From Flavisphingopyxis sp963800335 (GTDB lineage: Bacteria > Pseudomonadota > Alphaproteobacteria > Sphingomonadales > Sphingomonadaceae), in NCBI GenBank assembly GCA_963800335.1, contig CAWDAN010000001.1, positions 372,001-436,000 on the forward strand: 64,000 bases of DNA. The letters run 5' to 3'. The position numbers were made by a program, and so were the translations under genes. The notes under the pieces are model-generated. The model did not search any database and had not been told where the DNA came from. It saw only the letters and a list, made by a program, of their open reading frames with translations. This document shows, in pieces, positions 45,881-53,841 of this stretch; position 1 is the first letter of the stretch, and every line of letters begins with the position of its first letter.

Positions 45881-46762
45881 ATGACCGAACCCAAGAAACT
45901 AGAACAGTCGCGTTTTCATAAAGCGCGCGAAGATGCCGGATTCGCGAAGGGTGGCATCCATACGCCGCAGACCGAAAGCGATGCCTATACGCTCGCCTTC
46001 CAGGATACCGATTTCCTCCTCCGCGAGGATCTCCGCCCGGTCCGGTTCCAGCTCGAACTGCTCAAGCCCGAGCTGCTCCTTAACGAGGCGAAAATCGCCT
46101 CGATGCTCGTCATCTACGGCTCGGCGCGGATTCCCGAACCGACGATGGCGGCCGAACGGCTCAAGCTGGCGACCGGCGAATACGAGACCAGGGTGGCACA
46201 GCGGCTGGTCGCCAAGTCGAAATATTATGACGAGGCGCGCAAGCTCGCCTGCCTTGCTTCGCAGACGCCTGTCGCGGCCAACGGCGACCGTCACTTCGTC
46301 GTCTGCTCGGGCGGCGGTCCGTCGATCATGGAGGCGGCCAATCGCGGCGCGAGCGACGCTGGCGCCGAATCGGTCGGGCTCAACATCGTCCTGCCGCACG
46401 AACAGGCGCCCAACCAGTACGTCACCCCTGACCTCAGCTTCCAGTTCCACTATTTCGCGCTGCGCAAGATGCACTTCCTGCTGCGGGCACGCGCGGTCGC
46501 CGCCTTCCCCGGCGGCTTCGGCACCTTCGACGAGACGTTCGAGCTGTTGACGCTGATCCAGACAGGCAAGATCAAGCCGATGCCGGTGCTGTTGTTCGGC
46601 AAGGAGTTCTGGACGCGGGTGATCGACTTCGACGCGCTCGCCGAAGAAGGTGTCATCAGCCCCGCCGACCTGTCGCTGTTCCAGTTCGTCGAGACCGCCG
46701 ACGAAGCCTGGGACGTCATCCGCAAATTCTACGCCGATCGCGACGAAGACGTCGATGCATAG
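45881..46762 (+). CDS. LOG family protein (Rossmann-fold nucleotide 5'-monophosphate phosphoribohydrolase-like)
   Basis: A 293-residue protein with the LOG/lysine-decarboxylase-like fold. The phosphate-binding VVCSGGGPSIMEAANRGA and the catalytic PGGFGTFDE (PGGxGTxxE) are both intact. LOG enzymes release free base from cytokinin or AMP-type nucleotides; older labels as lysine decarboxylase are misleading. About 70 residues precede the core, making this one of the longer bacterial members. Confidence 0.9.
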   Translation: MTEPKKLEQSRFHKAREDAGFAKGGIHTPQTESDAYTLAFQDTDFLLREDLRPVRFQLELLKPELLLNEAKIASMLVIYGSARIPEPTMAAERLKLATGEYETRVAQRLVAKSKYYDEARKLACLASQTPVAANGDRHFVVCSGGGPSIMEAANRGASDAGAESVGLNIVLPHEQAPNQYVTPDLSFQFHYFALRKMHFLLRARAVAAFPGGFGTFDETFELLTLIQTGKIKPMPVLLFGKEFWTRVIDFDALAEEGVISPADLSLFQFVETADEAWDVIRKFYADRDEDVDA

Positions 46763-46820
46763 CGGGCGGGGAGGCCAGATCGTCCCGCGGATCGGGTCGG
46801 CCTAAACGCTCTACCTCATC

Positions 46821-46907
46821 GTCATGCTGAACTCGTTTCAGCAAACATCGGCCCCGCGCTCTCGACAATTCATCGCCTTCTGGATCCTGAACCTTGTTCA
46901 GGATGAC
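46821..46907. repeat. Pair of palindromes of an interspersed repeat between convergent genes
   Basis: The 187-bp gap between the LOG gene and the cytochrome c gene carries two hairpins in inverted orientation: TGCTGAA/TTCAGCA (46825-46843) and ATCCTGAAC/GTTCAGGAT (46884-46904, perfect 9-bp stem, 3-base loop). Both sit next to a GTCAT or its complement ATGAC, the outer edges of the element. It resembles REP/BIME-like elements seen in sphingomonads and may end both transcripts. Confidence 0.65.
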
Positions 46908-46949
46908 AGTTTAGCTGACGTTGTCCGGAACGCGCTTGGGCGCGCGCTC

Positions 46950-47603
46950 TCAATTCGCGGTCGCGGCCTGCGTGGTTACCGTGCCGGGGGCTGGTTCCTC
47001 GGTCGTCTGCGCGGTCGCATCGGGAGCTGCCTCGTTACCCGTCGCGGCATCGTCGCCGGCCGGGGTATCGGCCTCGGGCGCAGGCGGGGCGGGAAGCGGC
47101 AGGTTCGAACCCTGGCTGTTGAGATAGGCGACGAGGTTGGCGCGGTCCTCGGCGCTCGACAGGCCTGCAAAGCTCATCAGCGTGCCCGGCGCGAACTTCT
47201 TGGGGCTCTTCAGCCACGCATCGAGATTGTCGAACGTCCACGTGCCGCCATGGCTCGACAGCGCGCTGGAAAAGCCGAAGCCGGCCTTGCCCTGGCCGAT
47301 CGGCTCGCCGACCGTGGCGTAGAGGTTGGGGCCGATGCCGTTGGCGCCGCCGGCATTGATCGTGTGGCAGGCGGTGCACTTCTTGAACACCGCTTCGCCC
47401 TTGGCGACATCGGCATTGGCGAGCAGCGCGGTGAACGACGGGCCGCTGTCTGCCGCACCGGCCTCTTCGCCGCCTTCGATCGCGAAACCCGGAGTTTCGG
47501 GTTCTTCGCCGTGGAAATATTTGCCCGTGACGATCGACAGGCCCAGCGCCGCGATTCCGCCGAACAGAACCCAGCCGGCGATGGTATTGGTGCGATCGTG
47601 CAT
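46950..47603 (-). CDS. Membrane-anchored c-type cytochrome
   Basis: A 217-residue protein with an N-terminal membrane anchor (about residues 8-26), one heme site CTACH (about residues 76-80) and an axial Met in GTLMSFAGL, typical of CycM/cytochrome c552-type proteins that feed terminal oxidases. The core is followed by a long Ala/Pro/Glu/Thr-rich tail of about 50 residues of no known role. It is the gene after polA in the same direction. Confidence 0.93.
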   Translation of the reverse strand: MHDRTNTIAGWVLFGGIAALGLSIVTGKYFHGEEPETPGFAIEGGEEAGAADSGPSFTALLANADVAKGEAVFKKCTACHTINAGGANGIGPNLYATVGEPIGQGKAGFGFSSALSSHGGTWTFDNLDAWLKSPKKFAPGTLMSFAGLSSAEDRANLVAYLNSQGSNLPLPAPPAPEADTPAGDDAATGNEAAPDATAQTTEEPAPGTVTTQAATAN

Positions 47604-47705
47604 GTCGGAACTACCCCTGAAGGAAACACGCTGGGCTCAGCGCAGAAATGGAATGTGGCACCCCATAATCGCCGAGCGCGGCGTCCGCAAGATGAGCGTC
47701 GCAAG

Positions 47706-47711
47706 ATTATA
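47706..47711 (-). promoter_or_regulatory. Candidate -10 box upstream of the cytochrome c gene
   Basis: A perfect TATAAT on the minus strand about 100 bp upstream of the cytochrome c start, in the 135-bp gap after polA. No good -35 is seen at 16-18 bp, so only the -10 is supported. Confidence 0.35.
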
Positions 47712-47738
47712 CGCGTACCTACGCATCCTGCGCGAAAT

Positions 47739-50570
47739 TCAGTGCGCTGCGCCCCAACTCGGACCGGTGCCGATTTCGATGCCGAGCGGGACCGACAGGG
47801 TGACCGCGGGCTCGGCCGCGTTCGCCATGACATGTTCGATGATCGGCCGGGCTGCCTCGACCTCGGCCTCGGGCAGTTCGAAGACGAGCTCGTCATGGAC
47901 CTGGAGCAGCATCCGGGTGGCATCGAGCCCCGCCGCGCGCAGTGCCGGGCCCATGCGCGCCATCGCGCGCTTGATGATGTCGGCGCTGGTTCCCTGGATC
48001 GGCGCGTTGATCGCGGCGCGCTCGCTGCCCTGGCGCTCGGCCTGGTTCGATGCATCGATTCGCGGGAAGTGCGTCTTGCGTCCGAACAACGTCTCGGTGA
48101 AGCGGTGCGCGCGCGCGAATTCGAGCGTTTCGGAGATATAGTTGCTGATGCCGGGGAATCGCTCGAAATATTTCGAAATCATCGCCTGTGCCTCGTCGGG
48201 CGTGATCTCGAGCCGTGCGGCAAGCCCCCAGCGCGATATGCCGTAGAGAATCGCGAAGTTGATCGTCTTGGCGCGCCCGCGCGTGTCCCGATTGACCTCG
48301 CCGAACAGCTCCATCGCGGTTGTCGCATGAACGTCGTCGCCGCGCGCGAAGGCGGCCTTGAGCTCGGGCACGTCGGCCATGTGCGCGGCGAGGCGCAGTT
48401 CGATCTGGCTGTAGTCGGCCGCCAGGATAACATTGCCCGGCGCGGCGACGAAGGCGTGGCGGATCTGCCGCCCGACCTCGGTGCGAATCGGGATGTTCTG
48501 CAGGTTCGGATCGGTCGAGGACAGGCGCCCGGTCTGCGCGCCGGTCAGGCTGTAGCTGGTATGGACGCGCCCGGTCTTGGCGTTGATCTGCTCCTGCAGC
48601 GCATCGGTATAGGTCGATTTCAGCTTCGACAGCTGGCGCCAATCAACCAGCTTCTGCGCGATCGGCACGCCGTCCTTCTTCAATCGCTCGAGCTCGTTGA
48701 TGTCGGTCGACCAGACGCCCGACTTGCCCTTGCGTCCGCCCTTGAGGCCCATCTTGTCGAACAGGACCTCGCCGAGTTGTTTCGGACTGCCGATCGTGAA
48801 GGGCGCGCCCGCTTCCTCGTGAATTGTCGCCTCGAGCCGCGCGATTTCGGTTTCGAACCCCTGGCTCAGCCGCGACAGCTCGGCACGATCGACCATGATG
48901 CCGCGCTGTTCCATCGCCGCGATCACGGCGACGAGCGGACGGTCGACCATCTGGTAGACGCGCGTGCCCCCCTCGGCCGCCATCCGCGCGGTAAAGATCT
49001 GCCACAGCCGATAAGTCACATCGGCGTCCTCGGCGGCGTATTCGGTCGCGGTGGCAAGGTCGACCTCGGCAAAGCTGATCTGCTTCGCACCGGTGCCGCA
49101 GACATGCTTGAAGGCGATGCAGGCGTGGTCGAGGTGGCGCTGCGCGAGCTCGTCCATGCCGTGCCCGCCGGCGCCGCCGTCGAGCGCAAAGCTCATCACG
49201 ATCGTGTCGTCGAAATTGCGGAATTCTAGACCGTGCTGCGCCAGTACCGACATGTCGTATTTGAGGTTGTGGCCGATCTTGCGCACCGCCTCGTCGATCA
49301 GCAACTTGTCGAGCTTCGCCGTGACGAGCGCGAGCGACAACTGCTCCGGCTTTTCGGACAGGAGGTCGTTGCCGCCATGGCCGATCGGAATATAGCACGC
49401 CTTGCCGGGAGCGGTGGCCATGCTGACCCCGACGAGCCGCCCGGTGATGCAATCGAGGCTGTCGGTCTCGGTATCGATCGCCACCGCGCCGGTTCGTCGC
49501 GCCTCGGCGATCCACGCGTCGAGCGCCGCCTCGGTCGTTACCGTCTCGTATTGCGAACGGTCGATCGGCTGGTGTTCGCGCACGACCGCGACCGGCTTCG
49601 ATAGCTCGCCGGGCTTGGCCGCGTTGCCGTCGCCCGCGATTGCCGCCGCGAAATCGCGGTTGGACGCGTTGGGCGATGCCGCCGGCCCGCCGATCTTGAG
49701 CAGCAGCGACTTGAAGCCGTGATGGTCGAGGAACGCGCGCAGCGGTTCTTCGGGAATGCCATCCAATGCCATGTCGTCGAGCGGCATCGGCAGTGCGACG
49801 GTACAGTCGAGCTCGACCAGCACGCGCGACAGGCGCGCCATGTCGGCATGTTCGATCAACCGGTCGCGCATCGCCGATTTTTTCATCTCGGGCGCGGCGG
49901 CCAGCACGCTTTCAAGGTCGCCATATTCGACAAGCAGCTTGGTTGCGGTCTTGGGGCCGATCCCGGGAACGCCGGGAATATTGTCCGCGCTGTCGCCCAT
50001 CAGCGCCAGCGCATCGCCGACCAGCTCGGGACCGACGCCGAATTTCTCGATCACGTGCTCGCGCCCCATGCGGACGTTCTTCATCGTGTCGAGCATGTCG
50101 ACGCCCCCACCCCCGGAGGGAGAAGGCTCCTCGATGAGCTGCATCAGGTCCTTGTCCGAACTGACGATCGTGACCTTCCAGCCCTCGGCGACCGCCGCCT
50201 TGGTATAGCAGGCGATGATGTCGTCGGCCTCGTAGCCCGCTTCCTCGATGCACGGCAGCGAGAAGGCGCGCGTCGCATCGCGGATCATCGGGAATTGCGG
50301 GCGCAGGTCTTCGGGCGGCTCGGGCCGGTGCGCCTTGTATTCGGCATAGATCTCGTTGCGAAAGCTCTTTGAATCCTTGTCGAGGATCACCGCCAGGTGG
50401 CTCGGCCCGTCGGCCTTGTCGAGCGCATCGACAAGCTTCCACAGCATCGTCGTATAGCCATAGACCGCGCCGACCGGCTCGCCATGCTTGTTGGTCAGCG
50501 GCGGCAGCCGGTGATAGGCGCGAAAGATGTACGACGATCCGTCGACGAGATAGAGGTGATTCTGCGACAT
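47739..50570 (-). CDS. polA: DNA polymerase I
   Basis: A 943-residue repair and Okazaki-fragment-maturation polymerase with all three activities. The 5' nuclease (about 1-290) includes SSDKDLMQL and GDSADNIPGVPGIGPKTA. The 3'-5' exonuclease (about 335-520) keeps its acidic residues in VAIDTETDSLD, GHNLKYDMS and YAAEDAD. The polymerase (about 560-943) has ADYSQIELRLAAH, KTINFAILYG and QVHDELVFELP. ATG 50570 gives the family N-terminus (MSQNHLYLVDGSSYIFRA). A Gly-rich insert after EEPSPSGGGG is minor. Confidence 0.97.
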   Translation of the reverse strand: MSQNHLYLVDGSSYIFRAYHRLPPLTNKHGEPVGAVYGYTTMLWKLVDALDKADGPSHLAVILDKDSKSFRNEIYAEYKAHRPEPPEDLRPQFPMIRDATRAFSLPCIEEAGYEADDIIACYTKAAVAEGWKVTIVSSDKDLMQLIEEPSPSGGGGVDMLDTMKNVRMGREHVIEKFGVGPELVGDALALMGDSADNIPGVPGIGPKTATKLLVEYGDLESVLAAAPEMKKSAMRDRLIEHADMARLSRVLVELDCTVALPMPLDDMALDGIPEEPLRAFLDHHGFKSLLLKIGGPAASPNASNRDFAAAIAGDGNAAKPGELSKPVAVVREHQPIDRSQYETVTTEAALDAWIAEARRTGAVAIDTETDSLDCITGRLVGVSMATAPGKACYIPIGHGGNDLLSEKPEQLSLALVTAKLDKLLIDEAVRKIGHNLKYDMSVLAQHGLEFRNFDDTIVMSFALDGGAGGHGMDELAQRHLDHACIAFKHVCGTGAKQISFAEVDLATATEYAAEDADVTYRLWQIFTARMAAEGGTRVYQMVDRPLVAVIAAMEQRGIMVDRAELSRLSQGFETEIARLEATIHEEAGAPFTIGSPKQLGEVLFDKMGLKGGRKGKSGVWSTDINELERLKKDGVPIAQKLVDWRQLSKLKSTYTDALQEQINAKTGRVHTSYSLTGAQTGRLSSTDPNLQNIPIRTEVGRQIRHAFVAAPGNVILAADYSQIELRLAAHMADVPELKAAFARGDDVHATTAMELFGEVNRDTRGRAKTINFAILYGISRWGLAARLEITPDEAQAMISKYFERFPGISNYISETLEFARAHRFTETLFGRKTHFPRIDASNQAERQGSERAAINAPIQGTSADIIKRAMARMGPALRAAGLDATRMLLQVHDELVFELPEAEVEAARPIIEHVMANAAEPAVTLSVPLGIEIGTGPSWGAAH

Positions 50571-50632
50571 CGGGCGGCGATAGCAGGGGTTCACCAGCTA
50601 GGCGAGACACCTCCTCTATCGACTCCCATGCC

Positions 50633-50657
50633 GTCACCCGGAACGCGTTTCAGGATC
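50633..50657. repeat. Diverged half copy of the CCTGAAC-type repeat
   Basis: In the 130-bp gap between polA and the beta-lactamase-like gene, GTCACCCGGAACGCGTTTCA with following GGATC is an imperfect hairpin matching one arm of the repeat at 46821-46907 (GTCAT-CCTGAAC...GTTCAGGATC). Confidence 0.45.
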
Positions 50658-50700
50658 TATAAGCGCCGATGCTAAAATCAGCGCGCCGCGCCAGCCTCGC

Positions 50701-51822
50701 TCAGCGTCCGTGCGTGTCGACCACCGCGCGCACGACGTTCTGCATCAGGCGCATCCGTTCGGGGATGCTCGCGGTCGTTTCGGCGAGCATCACCGCGATC
50801 GCATAGCGCGTGCCGTCGGGTGCGGTGAGGATGCCGATGTCGTTGTATCCCGTCGCGGTGGCGCCGAGCACCTGGCCGGTGCCGGTCTTGTGTCCGATCT
50901 GCCAGCCGGGCGGGACGCCGCCTTTCAATCGCTGCGGCCCCGAATGCGTCCGCGACAGCGTTTCGCTCAGCAGCCTGGTCGACTGCTGGCTGAGCAGCTC
51001 GCCGCGCGCCAGCTTGGCGAGCGCGGCAACGACCGCCGAGGGCTGCGCCCCGTCGACCGGATCGGCGACATAGGATTCGAGTGCCTTCTTGCGGATAAAG
51101 TCGGGCACCTTGGCGCGCTCGACATAGAAGGTGCGATCCTTGCTGTATGCCTGGCTCCAGTTCATCCCGGCGATACCGGCCTGGAGAAGGCGTTCGCCCG
51201 GACCGAAGCGGATCGGGCCCAGACCGTTCCTGGCAATGAACCCGCGCACGGCCTCGGGACCACCCGCAGTGCGCAGGAGCGAATCGTTGGCCGTGTTGTC
51301 GCTGTGCGTGATCGCCTGTTCGATCAGGCTGCCGACGGTTTCGTGGACAACGCCCTCGCGCGCGACACGCGCGGCGATCGGCTGGTGAAATACGGTGAGA
51401 TTTTCGGGGCCGATTTCGACCGGGGTCGAAAGCGACAGGCGACCGTTGTCGATCGCGTCGAGCACGGTCATCGTGACCCACAGTTTCGACACGCTTTGCT
51501 GCGGGAAATATTCGTCGCCGCGCTTGGCATAGCTCCAGTCGCCGTCGATCCGGCGGACCGCGATGCCGGTCTTGCCGGGGAAGCTCGCCCACAGTTGGTC
51601 GATGCGTTCGGTCAGCGCGGCGGGCGGGCGGTTGAAACCGGGGTCGGCGACTGCGGCGTACTGTTGCGCCGCGGGTGTCGGTGCTGCGATCGGCGTGCGC
51701 ACCACGGCTACCGGACGGACCGCGGGTGCGGGCGCGCGTTGAGCCGGGGCGACGCAGGCGGCAAGTCCTCCGGTCGCCAGCGCCAGGAGGCCCAGGCCGC
51801 GAAAGTGTCTCCTGTCGTTCAT
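50701..51822 (-). CDS. Class-A-beta-lactamase-like serine hydrolase lipoprotein
   Basis: A 373-residue exported protein. The signal ends in a lipobox (GLAAC), then a Pro/Ala linker and a penicillin-recognising fold. The class A motifs are SVSK (Ser70-x-x-Lys), SDN 64 residues later, a Glu exactly 36 residues after that Ser (PGERLLQAG, the Glu166 position) and KTGTG. The Asn170 equivalent is Gln, and there are some 35 extra residues between the Glu loop and KTG. It may hydrolyse beta-lactams or act on peptidoglycan. ATG 51822 follows GGGGA at six bases. It is divergent from the antiporter. Confidence 0.88.
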   Translation of the reverse strand: MNDRRHFRGLGLLALATGGLAACVAPAQRAPAPAVRPVAVVRTPIAAPTPAAQQYAAVADPGFNRPPAALTERIDQLWASFPGKTGIAVRRIDGDWSYAKRGDEYFPQQSVSKLWVTMTVLDAIDNGRLSLSTPVEIGPENLTVFHQPIAARVAREGVVHETVGSLIEQAITHSDNTANDSLLRTAGGPEAVRGFIARNGLGPIRFGPGERLLQAGIAGMNWSQAYSKDRTFYVERAKVPDFIRKKALESYVADPVDGAQPSAVVAALAKLARGELLSQQSTRLLSETLSRTHSGPQRLKGGVPPGWQIGHKTGTGQVLGATATGYNDIGILTAPDGTRYAIAVMLAETTASIPERMRLMQNVVRAVVDTHGR

Positions 51823-51997
51823 CTCATATCCCCGCTCGTATACCCGCGTCGGGCGATCGCTCGCCGTCATTATCCCGCAAAAACCTTTTCGAATCCTTTT
51901 CGCAGTCGATTTCAACCGCCTGTCTGGCACAGGCACGATTAACCGACGCCGAACGACGATGGGTTGAGCGTCACGCGACGCTGCGCCATGGTGCCGC

Positions 51998-53221
51998 ATG
52001 GAAAATCTCGACTTCACCACCCTCGGCCTGCTGCTGTTCGTCGCATCGCTGGTAGCCATGCTGACCCGGCGGATCGGCATGCCCTATTCGGTCGGCCTGG
52101 TTATCGCAGGAATCGCGCTCGCGCTGCTGCCTTTCGGTCTCGACCTGCCGCTGACGCCCGAACTCATCTTCCAGATTTTCCTGCCACCGTTGGTGTTCGA
52201 GGCGGCAATCCAGATCCCGTGGAAGCCGCTGCGCCGCGAACTTCCGCTGCTCCTCGCGCTGGTGACGCTGGGTGTCGTGCTCGCGGCTACGACGGTCGCG
52301 ATCGGCATGCATTATTTTATCGGCTGGAGCTGGATCGGCGCGGCCTTGTTTGGCGTCCTTATCGCGGCGACCGACCCCGTCAGCGTCATCGCGCTGTTCA
52401 AGAGCGTGCGCGTGCCGCCCCGCCTCCACCTGCTCGTCGAATCGGAAAGCCTGCTCAACGATGGTGTCGCGGCGGTCGGTTTTGCCGTGCTCGTCGTCAT
52501 CGCCGCGGGCGGCGATCTGGGCGTTGCGGCGATCTCGACCAAGCTGCTCGTGACGATCGATCGGTGGCATCGCGGCGGGCGCGGATCGTCGCGCTGCCGC
52601 TGATCCTGATCGCCGGTCGGACCTCGGACCGGCTCGTCGAAACGACGCTGACGGTGCTGATCGCCTATGGCAGCTTCGGCCTGGCCGAACATTTCCACAT
52701 GTCGGGCGTGCTCGCCGCGCTGACCGCGGGGATCATCGTCGGCAACTACGGTTTCATGGGGTCGATCTCGTACGAAGGCCGACCTGCGGTGGTCAATTTC
52801 TGGGAATATCGCCGCGTTCCTCGTCAATTCGCTGATCTTCATCCTGATCGGCGGGCGCGAGGCGAGCCAGGCGTTCCTGCCCGTGCTCGGCGCCGCGGCG
52901 GTGGCGACCGCGCTCAGCCTGATCGCGCGCGCTATCGCGATCTACCCCGTCGCGTCGATCTTCCTCGGCTCGCGCTTCGCTATCCCGTGGAAGTACAAGC
53001 ATGTCCTGACCTGGGGCGGGCTCAAGGGCGCGCTCGCGCTGGCGCTCGCACTGGCGCTCCCCGCGAATATCCCCGAGCGTGCCGAAATCATCACCGTCGC
53101 CTTTGCCGTCGTCGCCTTTTCGATCTTCGTCCAGGGGCTGACGATGCAGCCCTTGATGCGGCGCCTGGGCCTGATCGAGAAGGGCGACCTCAGCGAAGAC
53201 GCGGCAAAGACGCTGCACTAG
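51998..53221 (+). pseudogene. Na+/H+ (cation:proton) antiporter, CPA1/NhaP type; three frameshifts as sequenced
   Basis: A monovalent cation:proton antiporter with the hallmark ATDPVSVIALFKSV and ESESLLNDGVAAVGF in the first half and TWGGLKGALALALAL near the end; about 12 hydrophobic segments and 406 residues after repair. The frame breaks three times: near 52559-52562 (LLVTI to GGIAAGA), at about 52584 (GAGA region to IVALPLILIAGRTSD) and at 52810 (NFWEY to AAFLVNSLIFILIGG). Each is fixed by dropping one base, and three insertions return the frame to that of the start, so the downstream half is in the original phase. Three errors in 260 bp point to a poor assembly patch or a decaying gene. 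Confidence 0.82.
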
Positions 53222-53841
53222 CGCGCCGCTCGCGCAGCCAGGGCAGCAGCGCCGCGGCCCACAGCAGCGCGATCCCGATGCTCGCAAGCACGTCGCTGCC
53301 ATGATGGGCGAGGACGAGTACGCGCTGCTCGGAGACGTAAATCGCGACCGCCAGCGCGGGGACCGCGAAACGCGGCCAGCGCAAGGCAACCCCAAGAGCC
53401 AGCGCCCAGTAATAGCCGGTATGCCCGCTCGGGAAACTGTACTGGCCGGGCACCAGCCACGGCGATGCTCCGTCGCCTTCGGGCAGCCAGCGAACGGGGC
53501 GTTCGCGCCCCGCGACCCATTTGACCAGGTCGATACTGTACTGCGTCGTCGCCATCAGCGCGCCCCATGCCATGACGAAACGCGTCGCGACCCAGCCGCG
53601 CTTGTAGCGCGAACCAGCCGGCGAACGCCACGACGGGGCCGACGATCGCGCTGACCGGCTTCAATGTCGCCCAGTCGAGATAATGCTGCCATTCGACCAG
53701 CGCCGCGCGCAACGGCACGCGCGGCAGCAACCAGCGCTCGATGGCGGGATCGAAGGCAAGGATCAGCAGCGCGCTCGCGATCAGGCAGGCGATACCGCCC
53801 GCGATCAGCGCGTTGCGCAGGCGCAGCGTGTCAGGGGACAA
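53190..53841 (-). pseudogene. PAP2-family membrane phosphatase; frameshifted as sequenced at 53607
   Basis: A type 2 phosphatidic-acid-phosphatase-like membrane enzyme (216 residues after repair). All three active-site motifs lie after the break: KWVAGRERP, SFPSGH and the R-x5-H-x3-D of RVLVLAHHGSD. The N-terminal helices are in another frame, ending FAGWFA; removing one base at 53607 continues as YKRGWVATRFVMAWG. It likely dephosphorylates a lipid phosphate or undecaprenyl pyrophosphate. The start is TTG 53841, 11 bp inside the nadB end; its 3' end overlaps the antiporter by 32 bp. Confidence 0.8.

Noticed and set aside
47101..47111. GGTTCGAACCC resembling a tRNA T-arm
   Set aside because: It lies inside the cytochrome c coding sequence and no cloverleaf can be drawn around it.
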